Below, piece after piece: positions 37,773-46,774 of a stretch of DNA of 64,000 bases. The DNA is from Ignavibacteriota bacterium (GTDB taxonomy: Bacteria; Bacteroidota; Ignavibacteria; Tepidaquicellales; OLB5). Under the pieces are notes generated by a model. It worked only from the letters and a program-made list of their open reading frames with translations, was not told the DNA's origin and searched no databases. Position 1 is the stretch's first letter; every line of letters starts with the position of its first letter. Both the position numbers and the translations under genes were made by a program. The stretch spans positions 23,806 through 87,805 of the forward strand of contig RPQH01000005.1 of the NCBI GenBank assembly GCA_003820375.1. The letters are read 5' to 3'.

Positions 37773-39110
37773 TTAAGCCCTTCTTCCCCTGATTCTTCCA
37801 CTCTTCATGAAGCCGTCATAATGCCTCATCACAAGATGTGATTCTACTTGCTGTAATGTATCAAGAGCTACACCTACAATTATAAGTAAGCTGGTGCCTC
37901 CAAAAAACTGCGAGAGACCTTGTGTTACACCTGCCTGTGCAATGAATGCAGGTAATATTGCAATAAATGCAAGAAATATTGAACCGGGTAAAGTAATCTT
38001 CGTTAATATATTATCAATAAAATCTGACGTAGCTTTTCCGGGTCTTACTCCCGGCACAAAGCCTCCCTGCTTTTTCATATTATCCGACACGTCTTTCGGA
38101 TTAAATGCAATGGCAGTATAAAAATATGTGAAAAATACAATCAAACTTCCGTACAACAAAGCATAAACCAAACTTGTTTGATTAAAATGCTGGGCAACAC
38201 TTTGCATAATGTCACTGTTCGGGAAAAATGTTAATATCGTGTTTGGCACAAACATAATCGATTGTGCAAAAATAATTGGCATAACACCTGCCTGGTTAAC
38301 ACGCAGTGGTATGTATTGTGTAACTCCACCGTATATTTTTCTTCCTACAACGCGTTTTGCATATTGCACCGGTATTCTTCTCATTGCCTGAGTAACCAAA
38401 ACTACCGCAGCAATTATAAGAACCAATCCAACAATTATTAATAATTCAATAATTAAATTCCTTGCACCTGATTTCACAACATCTATTTCGTTAAATACTG
38501 CATACGGGAACCTGTCTATGATGCCGATGAAAATAATTAATGAAATACCATTTCCAATTCCTCTTTCTGTTATCTGCTCACCAAGCCACATCATAAAAAT
38601 TGTGCCTGCTGTTAAAAGAATAACGCAGGAGACTGTAAACAGGAATGGCGAAATTTCAGGAGATAATATGCTGACGCCTGCAACGTTTCTGCTGCCTAGC
38701 TGAACGCTAACACCCCATGCCTGCATTAAAGCAACCGGAACTGTTCCGTATCTTGTCATCTGGTTGATCTTTTTTCTGCCGGCTTCACCTTCTTTTTGCA
38801 GCTTCTGGAAATAAGGTATAACAGCACCCAATAACTGGATAATAATTGATGAACTTATATAAGGCATAATTCCTAAGGCGAATACTGCAGCATTTTTAAA
38901 TGCCCCGCCTACAAACAGGTCATATAAACCGAAAAGTGTATTATCCGATTGGTTTTTAGAAGCCTCTGCCAGTAATCCGGTATCAATACCGGGAAGTGTT
39001 ATATGTGCACCAATTCTTACTACTATTAACAGTAATACGGTGAAAATAATTCTTTGCCTAAGCTCCTGTATCTTAAATATATTTCTAAAACTCTCAACAA
39101 AACCACTCAT
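37773..39110 (-). CDS. secY: Preprotein translocase channel subunit SecY
   Basis: This 445-residue ten-helix channel of the SecYEG translocon starts FRNIFKIQELRQRIIFTVLL. It has the plug/helix-2 region ALGIMPYISSSIIIQLLGA, and conserved cytosolic loops (RRIPVQYAKRVVGRK; NPKDVSDNMKKQGGFVPGVR). The tail MRHYDGFMKSGRIRGRRA is canonical. Its ATG overlaps the rplO stop by 4 nt. SecY exports the signal-peptide proteins seen elsewhere in the window, including the T9SS cargo. Confidence 0.97.
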   Translation of the reverse strand: MSGFVESFRNIFKIQELRQRIIFTVLLLIVVRIGAHITLPGIDTGLLAEASKNQSDNTLFGLYDLFVGGAFKNAAVFALGIMPYISSSIIIQLLGAVIPYFQKLQKEGEAGRKKINQMTRYGTVPVALMQAWGVSVQLGSRNVAGVSILSPEISPFLFTVSCVILLTAGTIFMMWLGEQITERGIGNGISLIIFIGIIDRFPYAVFNEIDVVKSGARNLIIELLIIVGLVLIIAAVVLVTQAMRRIPVQYAKRVVGRKIYGGVTQYIPLRVNQAGVMPIIFAQSIMFVPNTILTFFPNSDIMQSVAQHFNQTSLVYALLYGSLIVFFTYFYTAIAFNPKDVSDNMKKQGGFVPGVRPGKATSDFIDNILTKITLPGSIFLAFIAILPAFIAQAGVTQGLSQFFGGTSLLIIVGVALDTLQQVESHLVMRHYDGFMKSGRIRGRRA

Positions 39111-39565
39111 AATAAAGTGACCTTACCCCCGTTTTTTTCTATTTTCTCAATAGCTGTTTTACTAAACTTATTAGCTGAAATTATAAGTTTTTGCTTAAAA
39201 TCTCCATCTCCCAGTATCTTCACCGGTGTGCTCTTCTTAGATATCAATCCTTCTTTGTAAAGAACTTCAGGATTTAAACTATCAGCGCTCAATGTTCCTT
39301 TATCATAAAAACTCTGAAGCTTACCAAGGTTTAAAACTTGAAATTCTTCTCTTCCCGGATTTGTGAACCCAAATTTAGGAATTCTTCTTTGCAAAGGCAT
39401 CTGTCCACCTTCAAACCATGCACGTGTCTTAGCACCTGAGCGTGATTTCTGGCCTTTGTGACCTTTACAGGAAGTTTTACCATGACCCGAACCCGGGCCT
39501 CTTCCTACTCTTTTCCTTTTCTTCTTTGAACCTTCTGCGTATTTAAGATTGCTTAGAATATCCAT
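39107..39565 (-). CDS. rplO: 50S ribosomal protein L15
   Basis: This 152-residue L15 has the Gly/Arg-rich N-terminal loop KKRKRVGRGPGSGHGKTSCK and GAKTRAWFEGGQMPLQRRIPK, with a C-terminal core. The TGA overlaps the secY ATG. Upstream, the usual neighbour rpmD is displaced by an outer-membrane protein gene and its terminator. This gene therefore probably needs its own promoter in the 131-bp gap, unless readthrough is high. Confidence 0.96.
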   Translation of the reverse strand: MDILSNLKYAEGSKKKRKRVGRGPGSGHGKTSCKGHKGQKSRSGAKTRAWFEGGQMPLQRRIPKFGFTNPGREEFQVLNLGKLQSFYDKGTLSADSLNPEVLYKEGLISKKSTPVKILGDGDFKQKLIISANKFSKTAIEKIEKNGGKVTLL

Positions 39566-39644
39566 ATTACTTTGTTTGTCCTTGTTACCCGATAATTATT
39601 TTATATCAGGTGTTTATTGTGTGGGATTATTTTGAACAATTAAA

Positions 39645-39678
39645 GACCCCTTGCTTTTAATAGCAAGGGGCCTTTTTT
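39645..39678. terminator. Terminator between the outer-membrane gene and rplO
   Basis: GACCCCTTGCT (about 39645-39655) pairs with AGCAAGGGGCC (about 39662-39672). A T run follows on the plus strand and a shorter TCTTTAATT on the minus strand. As all flanking genes are on the minus strand it would act there, perhaps incompletely, to uncouple the outer-membrane gene from rplO-secY. Confidence 0.75.
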
Positions 39679-39696
39679 TAAAAAGGTTATTATCGC

Positions 39697-40965
39697 TTAT
39701 TTATTAAAATTATATGATGCTGAAAGAACACCAAACATATCAGTACCCTTACCACTTAAAATATACGGTCCTCTCTGGAAGAACTTTTCTCCAATTGTTC
39801 CTTCTAAGCTGAACCTGTCAAAATGGAATCCTGCACCAAGTGATATTGTTTGATCAGGATTGCTTGCGAAAGTGTTATTAACTTCTGCAGAACTTGAAAC
39901 ACCACCGACTGTTTGTGAATATTCTTCTTTTATTTTAATAACCGATCTCATGAATCCTAATCTTCCGGTAAACCAATCAGCAAACTGCCACTCTAAACCA
40001 GCGTTGAACTGCGGAAGAGTTGTGGAACTGTTTTTATAATTATAAGTTATTCCTGTTTCATTATTTGCTGTTGCTATATCTTCAAATGAACCCATACCGA
40101 AAGATAAGCCGCCTGCAAATAAACCATCGTCTAATACCGGCATATTAACACCAATACCAACGCCTAAATTGAACCATTTGTAATCGTGTCCTGTTGGATC
40201 AACCGGAACATAATTTGGCTGCCAATTAACCATCCTAAAATTTGCATAGGGTACTACGTTAATTTTATTAGGTCTATTAACCGTAAAAAACGCCCTTAAT
40301 GCTGCAGCTATTTCCATTGCGCCATCATTCTTGTATGTTACTGTTGATGCCGGTTCCGATATAACTCTGGTTAATTCGAAACTGTTCATACGGAAATCAA
40401 CATTTCCTTCAACCCATCCGTTTTTCATTATTGATACAACACCAAGAGTTCCGCCTAATACACCGGATTTCTTTTTTAATGAATTGGCACCTGATATTGT
40501 ATCAGATGACCAAGCTCCATAATATGGTGCAAGACCTACATGTAATTTCTTGCTGCTGTTTGTATATCCAACCAATAATTTTATAGGAACTATAGGATTT
40601 GAAATAAATGAATTCCTAAATGTTTCATTGGTATTAAACAGACCTTCGAAAATTATACCTTCGTTCTTGTTAATAACCAAACCTGCATTCCAGGTTTTTC
40701 CAAGACCGAAATTTACGCCCAGATACTGATTATCAAGATAAAAAGCATTATCTGAACCTTCTGCTTTACCGATGTCACCGAAAATGTAATTTCTATAATA
40801 ACCGCCCCAAGCAGGGTTTCTGTTGATGTCTGTGGCTGCATCCATGATGAACGGATTTAAACCCAGAGCTTCAACTCTTGCCGTTCCGCTTGGAATTGAC
40901 TGTGCAAATCCACCGGCTGTCATTATCACAAGCAATAACAAAATTGTAAAATGTTTCTTTAACAT
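39697..40965 (-). CDS. Outer-membrane beta-barrel protein inside the ribosomal operon
   Basis: This 422-residue protein has a signal peptide (hydrophobic 6-19, ending GGFAQS). About 14 to 16 amphipathic strands follow with Gly/aromatic turns, ending GVLSASYNFNK. The early ARVEALGLNPFIMDAATDINRNPAW recalls the N-terminal hatch of FadL/PorV-like barrels (NPA motif), but I cannot assign it firmly. A very strong ribosome binding site (AGGAGGA) precedes ATG 40965. It sits between rpmD (90 bp upstream) and rplO (131 bp downstream), with its own palindrome upstream and terminator downstream. It is therefore an independent unit placed inside the spc operon. Confidence 0.75.
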   Translation of the reverse strand: MLKKHFTILLLLVIMTAGGFAQSIPSGTARVEALGLNPFIMDAATDINRNPAWGGYYRNYIFGDIGKAEGSDNAFYLDNQYLGVNFGLGKTWNAGLVINKNEGIIFEGLFNTNETFRNSFISNPIVPIKLLVGYTNSSKKLHVGLAPYYGAWSSDTISGANSLKKKSGVLGGTLGVVSIMKNGWVEGNVDFRMNSFELTRVISEPASTVTYKNDGAMEIAAALRAFFTVNRPNKINVVPYANFRMVNWQPNYVPVDPTGHDYKWFNLGVGIGVNMPVLDDGLFAGGLSFGMGSFEDIATANNETGITYNYKNSSTTLPQFNAGLEWQFADWFTGRLGFMRSVIKIKEEYSQTVGGVSSSAEVNNTFASNPDQTISLGAGFHFDRFSLEGTIGEKFFQRGPYILSGKGTDMFGVLSASYNFNK

Positions 40966-41024
40966 TATTTTTCCTCCTATAATGTTATTAATGATTTATT
41001 AAAATATTCACTTTTTCTCGTTTA

Positions 41025-41045
41025 CCATGATGACGTCAGTCATGG
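41025..41045. promoter_or_regulatory. Dyad CCATGA-TGACGTCAG-TCATGG upstream of the outer-membrane gene
   Basis: CCATGA (41025-41030) and TCATGG (41040-41045) flank the perfect 8-bp palindrome TGACGTCA (41031-41038). The nested symmetry 60-80 bp before the start suggests a regulator-binding site that would control the inserted gene apart from the ribosomal genes. Confidence 0.5.
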
Positions 41046-41055
41046 AGCACAGTAC

Positions 41056-41232
41056 TTAAGCGAAAACCTCTACAAGGTGTTTAACTTTAAATATCATTCC
41101 TCTTATTTGAGGAGTGTCATTATGTTCCTTAACCTTGTTAATTCTTCCCAGGCCCAGAGCTTTGATGATAAGCTTCTGCTTATTTGGCCTGTCAATTGTA
41201 CTTCTTATTTGTTTAACTTTAATCTTTGCCAC
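41056..41232 (-). CDS. rpmD: 50S ribosomal protein L30
   Basis: This gene was found by reading the gap after rpsE. GTG at 41232 opens a 58-residue protein (VAKIKVKQIRSTIDRPNKQK, then ALGLGRINKVKEHNDTPQIR, ending HLVEVFA) with TAA at 41056-41058. The pattern is plain L30. It lies 16 bp after rpsE. Its usual downstream partner rplO is pushed 1.5 kb away by the outer-membrane gene. Confidence 0.95.
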   Translation of the reverse strand: MAKIKVKQIRSTIDRPNKQKLIIKALGLGRINKVKEHNDTPQIRGMIFKVKHLVEVFA

Positions 41233-41248
41233 TTAATCAATATCCTGA

Positions 41249-41755
41249 TTAATTCATAAAAATTTTACTTACTTCAGTTCCTCTTCTTGCAGCTAAAGCT
41301 TTTGCATCAAAAACATTTTTTAATGCATTCATTGTTGCTTTAACCATATTATGAGGATTCGAAGAGCCGAGTGATTTGGTAAGTACATCCTGGACACCAA
41401 CAGCTTCCAGAACTGCCCTTACACCGCCGCCGGCGATTAAACCTGTACCCGGAGAAGCGGGTTTTAAAAGCACTTTACCGGCGCCGTATTTACCTATTAC
41501 AGAGTGTGGTAAGGTTCCCCTTCTTAAAGGTACAAAAACTATATTTTTTCTGGCATCTTCGGCACCTTTTGCTATTGCAGAAGATACTTCGTTTGCTTTT
41601 CCTAATCCTATTCCTACATGGCCATTTCCATCACCTACAACTATTACTGATGTAAAGCTGAATCTGCGGCCGCCTTTTACAACTTTTGCTACCCTGCCAA
41701 TATAAACTAATTTATCTTTTAACTGTAGTTCGCCTACTTTTACTTTTCTTGCCAT
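41249..41755 (-). CDS. rpsE: 30S ribosomal protein S5
   Basis: This 168-residue S5, a translation-fidelity protein at the mRNA entry, has the double-stranded RNA-binding domain [20 protein letters not shown], then [19 protein letters not shown]. The C-terminal [19 protein letters not shown] is also standard. It is separated from rplR, its normal immediate upstream neighbour, by 244 bp holding a tRNA gene and a long hairpin. Confidence 0.97.
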   Translation of the reverse strand: MARKVKVGELQLKDKLVYIGRVAKVVKGGRRFSFTSVIVVGDGNGHVGIGLGKANEVSSAIAKGAEDARKNIVFVPLRRGTLPHSVIGKYGAGKVLLKPASPGTGLIAGGGVRAVLEAVGVQDVLTKSLGSSNPHNMVKATMNALKNVFDAKALAARRGTEVSKIFMN

Positions 41756-41843
41756 TAATAAAAATTATAAACTTGAGATTTACAAATATATATAAAAAAA
41801 AATTAAAAATCTATAATATGAGCTAAAAAATCAAAATTTCGAG

Positions 41844-41914
41844 TTCTCGAGGGAGGATTCGAACCTCCACTAACGGCTCCAAAGGCCGCTGTCCTGCCAT
41901 TAGACGACCCGAGA
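41844..41914 (-). tRNA. tRNA-Gln (anticodon TTG)
   Basis: The minus strand folds as a full cloverleaf. The acceptor TCTCGGG pairs with CTCGAGA, with one G-T pair. The D arm has TAATGGCAGG. The anticodon stem GCGGC/GCCGT encloses loop CTTTGGA (anticodon TTG), and the T arm is GGAGG-TTCGAAT-CCTCC. The discriminator is A and CCA is not encoded. Its position inside the spc operon, between rplR and rpsE, is unusual. It may be cut from the operon transcript or have its own promoter. Confidence 0.93.
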
Positions 41915-41932
41915 GTTTTTTTTGAATATAAA

Positions 41933-41990
41933 GATTCCATCTTTGTACAATTATGCGTGTTTTTCCAACAAATTGTACTAAGATGGAATC
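41933..41990 (-). terminator. 20-bp hairpin after rplR
   Basis: GATTCCATCTTTGTACAATT (41933-41952) and its reverse complement at 41971-41990 pair at 19 of 20 positions around an 18-nt loop. On the minus strand it follows the rplR stop at once and is trailed by TTTATATT. It may end or process the transcript before the tRNA. The arm shares ATTCCATCTT with the gyrB terminator. Confidence 0.75.
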
Positions 41991-41999
41991 CTGTTAATA

Positions 42000-42368
42000 T
42001 TAAAATTGGAGACCGCCTTCTCTTGCACCTTCTGCAATAGCTTTTATCCTGCCATGAAATAAATAACCGTTTCTGTCAAAAACTATCTTTTTTATATTCA
42101 TTTCCAATGCTTTTTGTGCAAGTAATTTCCCGATTATCTTACTTTTATCAGTTTTTTTCATCTTATCCTGCGCAGCTGTCTTAAAGTCTGCACCCAATGT
42201 TGATACGGTTAACAGCGTTTTTCCACTGATATCGTCAATTAAGCTTGCATATATATTTGACAAGCTTCTGAATACATTTAAACGCGGAGTTTCACCGGTT
42301 CCTATAACTCTCTTACGTATTCTATATTTAATCTTCTGACGTGAAGTAAGTTTTGATGTAATACCCAT
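42000..42368 (-). CDS. rplR: 50S ribosomal protein L18
   Basis: This 122-residue L18 binds 5S rRNA with L5. It has KYRIRKRVIGTGETPRLNVF, the SLSNIYASLIDD strand, and the C-terminal FDRNGYLFHGRIKAIAEGAR. It ends exactly at the base of the 41933-41990 hairpin and lies 31 bp after rplF. Confidence 0.96.
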   Translation of the reverse strand: MGITSKLTSRQKIKYRIRKRVIGTGETPRLNVFRSLSNIYASLIDDISGKTLLTVSTLGADFKTAAQDKMKKTDKSKIIGKLLAQKALEMNIKKIVFDRNGYLFHGRIKAIAEGAREGGLQF

Positions 42369-42399
42369 TATCTATTAATAATTTAAAATCGTTGTTGAA

Positions 42400-42939
42400 T
42401 TATTTTGCTGCTGCTTTTCCGGCTTTTCTTCTTACGAATTCGCCTTCGTATTTAATTCCTTTTCCTTTGTATGGTTCCGGTGGTCTGAATGACCTTATCT
42501 TTGCTGCTACCTGTCCGACAAGCTGTTTATCTATTCCCGATACTAAAATTGACGTATCGGAAAGAGTTTCTACTTTTATTCCTTCAGGCGCATCAAATAT
42601 GATCGGATGTGAATAACCTAGACTCAAAAATAATTTATTAGCTTTTATTTCAGCTCTGTATCCGATACCTACTAAATCCAATCTTTTTGTAAAACCGGTT
42701 GTAACACCTGTTACCATGTTTTTCAATAAAACACTGTATAATCCATGAAGAGCTTTCTCTCTTTTAAGATCAGAGCTTCTTGAAAACTGAACTTCTTCAT
42801 TATTTATTTCAGAACTAATTACCGGGAGAACCTTCATACTCAGTGTACCTTTAGGACCGGTTACTTCGATGATGTCATTGTTCTTTGTAATTTTTACACC
42901 CGATAATATTTTTACAGGTTTTTTTCCTATTCTAGACAT
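42400..42939 (-). CDS. rplF: 50S ribosomal protein L6
   Basis: This 179-residue L6 sits near the factor-binding centre. It opens MSRIGKKPVKILSGVKI. The second domain carries LVGIGYRAEIKANKLFLSLG and the signature PEPYKGKGIKYEGEFVRRKA. Lengths and gaps are standard, and it lies 36 bp after rpsH. Confidence 0.96.
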   Translation of the reverse strand: MSRIGKKPVKILSGVKITKNNDIIEVTGPKGTLSMKVLPVISSEINNEEVQFSRSSDLKREKALHGLYSVLLKNMVTGVTTGFTKRLDLVGIGYRAEIKANKLFLSLGYSHPIIFDAPEGIKVETLSDTSILVSGIDKQLVGQVAAKIRSFRPPEPYKGKGIKYEGEFVRRKAGKAAAK

Positions 42940-42975
42940 TTTTATTTACCTTATACGAATTCTTATTTTTATTTA

Positions 42976-43371
42976 TTACCAGATATTGCAGATTACTTCT
43001 CCGCCTATACCTTGCTGTCTTGCTTCTTTATCTGTCATTAACCCTTTTGATGTGGATACAATGGCAATTCCAAGCCCGTTTAATACCCTGGGTATTTCTT
43101 TATTGCCAACATATTTCCTTATTCCGGGTTTACTAACTCTTTCCAGGCCTAATATAACACTCTCATTGTTGTTATATTTCAGCTTAACTACAATTCTTCC
43201 CTGGTTATCCGGAGTTTCTTCAAATTTATAATCACTTATAAATGAATTTTTAAGCAAGATCTCGGAAATCTGCTTCTTCATATTTGAGGCAGGAATTTCC
43301 ACGCTCTTTTTCTTTGCTTTCAAAGCGTTCCTGACTCTTGTTAAATAATCTGATATTGGATCGGTATACAT
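42976..43371 (-). CDS. rpsH: 30S ribosomal protein S8
   Basis: This 131-residue S8 binds the central domain of 16S rRNA. It has [20 protein letters not shown] and the C-terminal [20 protein letters not shown], then GGEVICNIW. In E. coli S8 represses the spc operon at rplE. No copy of that RNA site is recognised here. Confidence 0.96.
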   Translation of the reverse strand: MYTDPISDYLTRVRNALKAKKKSVEIPASNMKKQISEILLKNSFISDYKFEETPDNQGRIVVKLKYNNNESVILGLERVSKPGIRKYVGNKEIPRVLNGLGIAIVSTSKGLMTDKEARQQGIGGEVICNIW

Positions 43372-43402
43372 TATTAATTACTTCTAATATTTATTAAAAT
43401 TA

Positions 43403-43672
43403 TTACCAGCTTGCTTTTCTAACACCCGGAATTTTGCCTTCAAGAGCCATTTTCCTGAAAGTTAATCTTGATATTCCAAACTTTCTGTAAAATCCCCTTG
43501 CCCTGCCTGTAACTGCGCATCTGCTGTGAAGTCTTACAGCATTGCTGTTTCTCGGTAAAGCAGAAAGTCCGTCAAAATCACCGTTCTCTTTTAGCTCTTT
43601 TCTTTTCTGTGCAAACTTCGCTACAAGCTTTACTCTTTTATTCTGTCTAGCTACCTGACTTGTTTTTGCCAA
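43403..43672 (-). CDS. rpsN: 30S ribosomal protein S14, zinc-free long form
   Basis: This 89-residue S14 is the long C-minus type. It lacks CxxC pairs, in contrast with S4 and L36 of this genome, which keep zinc ligands. [20 protein letters not shown], then [20 protein letters not shown] are diagnostic. It lies 25 bp after rplE. Confidence 0.95.
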   Translation of the reverse strand: MAKTSQVARQNKRVKLVAKFAQKRKELKENGDFDGLSALPRNSNAVRLHSRCAVTGRARGFYRKFGISRLTFRKMALEGKIPGVRKASW

Positions 43673-43697
43673 TTGTACTCCTATTAAATATTAATTT

Positions 43698-44393
43698 TTA
43701 TGATTGCCTCTTGACAAAAGGCATTCCAAATGCTCTTAATAATTCGGTTGCTTCTTCATCTGTTTTTGCTGTTGTCACAAATGTAACATCCATTCCAAAT
43801 GGCTTTGTTACACTGTCCACATTTATCTCGGGAAATATTACCTGCTCTTTTAATCCGAGCGTATAGTTGCCTCTTCCGTCAAATGCTTTATCAGGCACTC
43901 CGTGGAAATCTCTTATACGCGGTATTGCAATACTTATCAGCTTATCCAGGAACTCATACATTCTTGCTTTTCTTAAGGTAACCTTACAGCCTATCTTCAT
44001 TCCTTCACGAAGCTTAAAGTTGGATACAGATTTTTTTGCTTTGGTAATAACAGGTTTCTGTCCTGCAATATTTTCAATATCCCTTGCAACAACCTCAACA
44101 AGCTTCGGGTCCTGAGTTGCCTGCCCTACACCAACATTGATACAAATCTTCTCAAGCTTTGGCACCTGGAAAGGATTAGCATAATTAAATTTTTTCGACA
44201 GTTCTGATACAACCTGTGTTTTATAAAACTCAAGCATACGAACAGGAACCTTTTCTTCTACATAAGGTTCTTTAGCAGCACCTTTTTTCTGGCCTTTTTT
44301 ACCCTTTGGTTCTTCTTTGGCCGAAGCATCTTTTGGTGCTTTTTTTTCTTTTTTCTCTTTTTTCTCTTTTTTCTCTTTTTCTGGCTTTTCCAT
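43698..44393 (-). CDS. rplE: 50S ribosomal protein L5 with charged N-terminal extension
   Basis: The L5 core begins near residue 53 ([19 protein letters not shown], then [14 protein letters not shown]) and runs to the normal end GMPFVKRQS, with 5S rRNA contacts intact. In front are about 50 residues of Lys/Glu/Ala/Gly repeats ([20 protein letters not shown]) not found in typical L5 of about 180 residues. The internal Met at the core start is a possible alternative start. The extension begins 19 bp after rplX and stays open in the same frame, so I keep it. It parallels the tail on L17. Confidence 0.9.
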   Translation of the reverse strand: MEKPEKEKKEKKEKKEKKAPKDASAKEEPKGKKGQKKGAAKEPYVEEKVPVRMLEFYKTQVVSELSKKFNYANPFQVPKLEKICINVGVGQATQDPKLVEVVARDIENIAGQKPVITKAKKSVSNFKLREGMKIGCKVTLRKARMYEFLDKLISIAIPRIRDFHGVPDKAFDGRGNYTLGLKEQVIFPEINVDSVTKPFGMDVTFVTTAKTDEEATELLRAFGMPFVKRQS

Positions 44394-44412
44394 TTATGCT
44401 ATTTCTAAAACT

Positions 44413-44748
44413 TTAACTTAATATAATTTCGCCGCTCTTTTTACCGTAACGCATTCTTTTTTTCTTGCCATTCTCATCTGTAATTATCTGCATTCCTATT
44501 CTTGATATATCATTTGATTTCGGGTCAATGAGCATAATATTCGAAATATGAATAGGTGCTTCACGCTGAGATATTCCGCCCTGCGGATTCTTCTGTGTCG
44601 GTCTTGTATGCCTTTTGATAATATTGACACCCTCCACAATAACGCGGTTCTTGTCTCTGTAAAGCTTTAATATCTTTCCTTCTTTTCCTTTGTGGTTACC
44701 GGAAATTACCTTTACCTTATCGTTCTTTTTTAACCTTGTTAATCTCAT
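44413..44748 (-). CDS. rplX: 50S ribosomal protein L24
   Basis: This 111-residue L24 is an early assembly protein at the exit tunnel. The KOW motif [20 protein letters not shown] and [20 protein letters not shown] are diagnostic. It starts 1 bp after the rplN stop. Confidence 0.96.
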   Translation of the reverse strand: MRLTRLKKNDKVKVISGNHKGKEGKILKLYRDKNRVIVEGVNIIKRHTRPTQKNPQGGISQREAPIHISNIMLIDPKSNDISRIGMQIITDENGKKKRMRYGKKSGEIILS

Positions 44749-44749
44749 T

Positions 44750-45118
44750 TTATAATACCTCCGGTGCTAATGAAATAATTTTCATAAATTGTTTTTCTCT
44801 CAGTTCTCTTGCAACAGGCCCGAATATACGCGTTCCTCTTGGTTCGTTTTCGGCATTTATCAATACTGCTGCATTCTCATCAAATCTTATATATGAACCG
44901 TCTTTTCTTCTTGTCTCTTTTTTTGTTCTGACTACAACAGCTTTTGAGACTTCACCTTTTTTTACCGTTCCGCCGGGTATTGCCGACTTTACCGATACTA
45001 CGATCAAATCTCCGACCCCGGCATATCTTCTGTCTGAACCGCCGAGAACTCTTATACATCTTACTCTTTTAGCGCCTGAATTATCGGCAACTATTAAGTT
45101 ACTTTCTTCCTGTACCAT
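44750..45118 (-). CDS. rplN: 50S ribosomal protein L14
   Basis: This 122-residue L14 opens [20 protein letters not shown]. It has [20 protein letters not shown] and the C-terminal [20 protein letters not shown], and is one of the best conserved proteins in the window. It lies 20 bp after rpsQ. Confidence 0.97.
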   Translation of the reverse strand: MVQEESNLIVADNSGAKRVRCIRVLGGSDRRYAGVGDLIVVSVKSAIPGGTVKKGEVSKAVVVRTKKETRRKDGSYIRFDENAAVLINAENEPRGTRIFGPVARELREKQFMKIISLAPEVL

Positions 45119-45138
45119 GGTTTTATGATTCTAATAAT

Positions 45139-45447
45139 TTATTTTACTTTCTCGACTATTTCAACCAGTCTCCATCTTTTCCTTGAACTCAATGGTCTTG
45201 ATTCCATTATCTTCACAAGGTCTCCGATGCTTGCCTCGTTTTTCTCATCATGTGCCATAAACTTTGTTGTTTTCTTGAAGTACTTCTTGTATATCGGATG
45301 CTTTAATCTTCTCTCTATAGCCACTGTAATGCTTTTATCCATTTTATTGCTGACTACTTTACCGATACGGAATTTCCTTCTTCCTCTTTCGATTACAGAA
45401 GCTGCTACTGACTGACCGGTTTCTTTAGTTATTTTATTTTCGTCCAT
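45139..45447 (-). CDS. rpsQ: 30S ribosomal protein S17
   Basis: This 102-residue S17 is an OB-fold protein. The core runs [20 protein letters not shown], then [19 protein letters not shown] and [19 protein letters not shown]. The first 18 or so residues are a non-core extension, somewhat longer than usual. It lies 3 bp after rpmC. Confidence 0.95.
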   Translation of the reverse strand: MDENKITKETGQSVAASVIERGRRKFRIGKVVSNKMDKSITVAIERRLKHPIYKKYFKKTTKFMAHDEKNEASIGDLVKIMESRPLSSRKRWRLVEIVEKVK

Positions 45448-45450
45448 GCT

Positions 45451-45663
45451 TTATTTTTCTGCTTTTTGATTTTCAGTTGACTCTCTTTGTTTTAGTATCG
45501 TAATTATCCGGGCAATACGTTTCTTTGTATTTGGAATACTCTTAAAATTTTCAAGCTGTCCTGTTGACTTCTGGAATCTTAAGTTCTCAAGCCCCTCATA
45601 TTCTTCTTTAAGCCGGACTTTAAGGTCTTCCGTTGTTAATGCTTTTATTTCGTATACTTTCAT
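45451..45663 (-). CDS. rpmC: 50S ribosomal protein L29
   Basis: This 70-residue two-helix protein at the exit tunnel is a docking site for trigger factor, whose gene is at 16339. It has MKVYEIKALTTEDLKVRLKE, the LENLRFQKSTGQLEN helix, and NTKKRIARIITILKQRE. It lies 11 bp after rplP. Confidence 0.95.
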   Translation of the reverse strand: MKVYEIKALTTEDLKVRLKEEYEGLENLRFQKSTGQLENFKSIPNTKKRIARIITILKQRESTENQKAEK

Positions 45664-45674
45664 ATTAGTTGATT

Positions 45675-46097
45675 TTATTCGTGATAATCGTAACGAACTA
45701 CAAATTTACTTTTAATTGGCAGCTTATGAGACGCAAGCCGCATAGCTTCCTGTGCAACTGCTTTTGTAACACCACCACACTCAAACAACACTGTTCCCGG
45801 TTTTACTACAGCTACCCAATATTCAGGAGCACCTTTTCCTTTACCCATCCTTGTTTCAGCAGGTTTTTTGGTGAAAGGTTTATCGGGGAATATTCTTATC
45901 CATACCTTGCCGTCTCTTTTCATCTGCCTTGTCAAAGCAACCCTTGCCGCCTCTATCTGTCTTTGTGTTATCCATGCTGCCTGCATTGCTTTTAATCCGA
46001 AGTTACCGAAGGAAATAGAGTTTCCTCTTGTTGCCTTTCCGGCTCTTCTTCCCCTGTGTGCTTTACGATATTTTACTCTTTTTGGCATTAAAGCCAT
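45675..46097 (-). CDS. rplP: 50S ribosomal protein L16
   Basis: This 140-residue L16 organises the A-site region. [20 protein letters not shown] and [20 protein letters not shown] are standard. The [20 protein letters not shown] loop, the substrate region of Arg hydroxylation in some species, is also present. It lies 26 bp after rpsC. Confidence 0.97.
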   Translation of the reverse strand: MALMPKRVKYRKAHRGRRAGKATRGNSISFGNFGLKAMQAAWITQRQIEAARVALTRQMKRDGKVWIRIFPDKPFTKKPAETRMGKGKGAPEYWVAVVKPGTVLFECGGVTKAVAQEAMRLASHKLPIKSKFVVRYDYHE

Positions 46098-46123
46098 GAT
46101 GACTTACTCCCTATAATTTCAGT

Positions 46124-46756
46124 TTACTTTCTTATGATTTTATCGCCGGTGCAAACCCATACCTTTACCCCAATCATTCCATAGATTGTTGCAGCAGGTA
46201 AGCTTGCATAATCAATATTAGATCTCAATGTTTGAAGCGGTATTCTTCCTTCTTTAAACTGCTCGCTTCTGGCTATTTCTGCACCGTTTAATCTTCCGCC
46301 AACATATATCTTTATTCCTTCTGCTCCCATTCTCATCGATGATGCTATCGCAGTTTTTATAGCCCTGCGGTAAGACACCCTGTTGGATATCTGGTTAGCT
46401 ATGTTTTCAGCTACTAACTGAGCATCGAGCTCAGGCTTTTTAATCTCTGTTACAAGTACTTTAATTTCCTTGTTTGTTATCTTTTTCAGCTCACCTTCCA
46501 GATGGGTAATTTCTTTTCCGCTTTTTCCTATAACATAACCCGGGCGTGAAGTGTGAATGGTCAAGGTTATTTTCTTAACTGTTCTTTCTACTTCTATCTT
46601 CGAGATTCCTGCATTATCGAACCTCTTCTTTATATAGGTTCTTATCATGCTGTCTTCTTTCAGCTTCGTGGCGAAACTCTTATCGTCATACCAGCTGGAA
46701 TCCCAGTTGTTTATTACTCCAAGCCTGAATCCTATAGGATGTGTTTTTTGTCCCAA
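46124..46756 (-). CDS. rpsC: 30S ribosomal protein S3
   Basis: This 210-residue S3 lies at the mRNA entrance. [20 protein letters not shown] and the KH domain with [20 protein letters not shown] are present. In the C-terminal domain, [20 protein letters not shown] and [20 protein letters not shown] are diagnostic. It lies 18 bp after rplV. Confidence 0.97.
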   Translation of the reverse strand: MGQKTHPIGFRLGVINNWDSSWYDDKSFATKLKEDSMIRTYIKKRFDNAGISKIEVERTVKKITLTIHTSRPGYVIGKSGKEITHLEGELKKITNKEIKVLVTEIKKPELDAQLVAENIANQISNRVSYRRAIKTAIASSMRMGAEGIKIYVGGRLNGAEIARSEQFKEGRIPLQTLRSNIDYASLPAATIYGMIGVKVWVCTGDKIIRK

Positions 46757-46774
46757 TTAATACTCCTGAATTAA

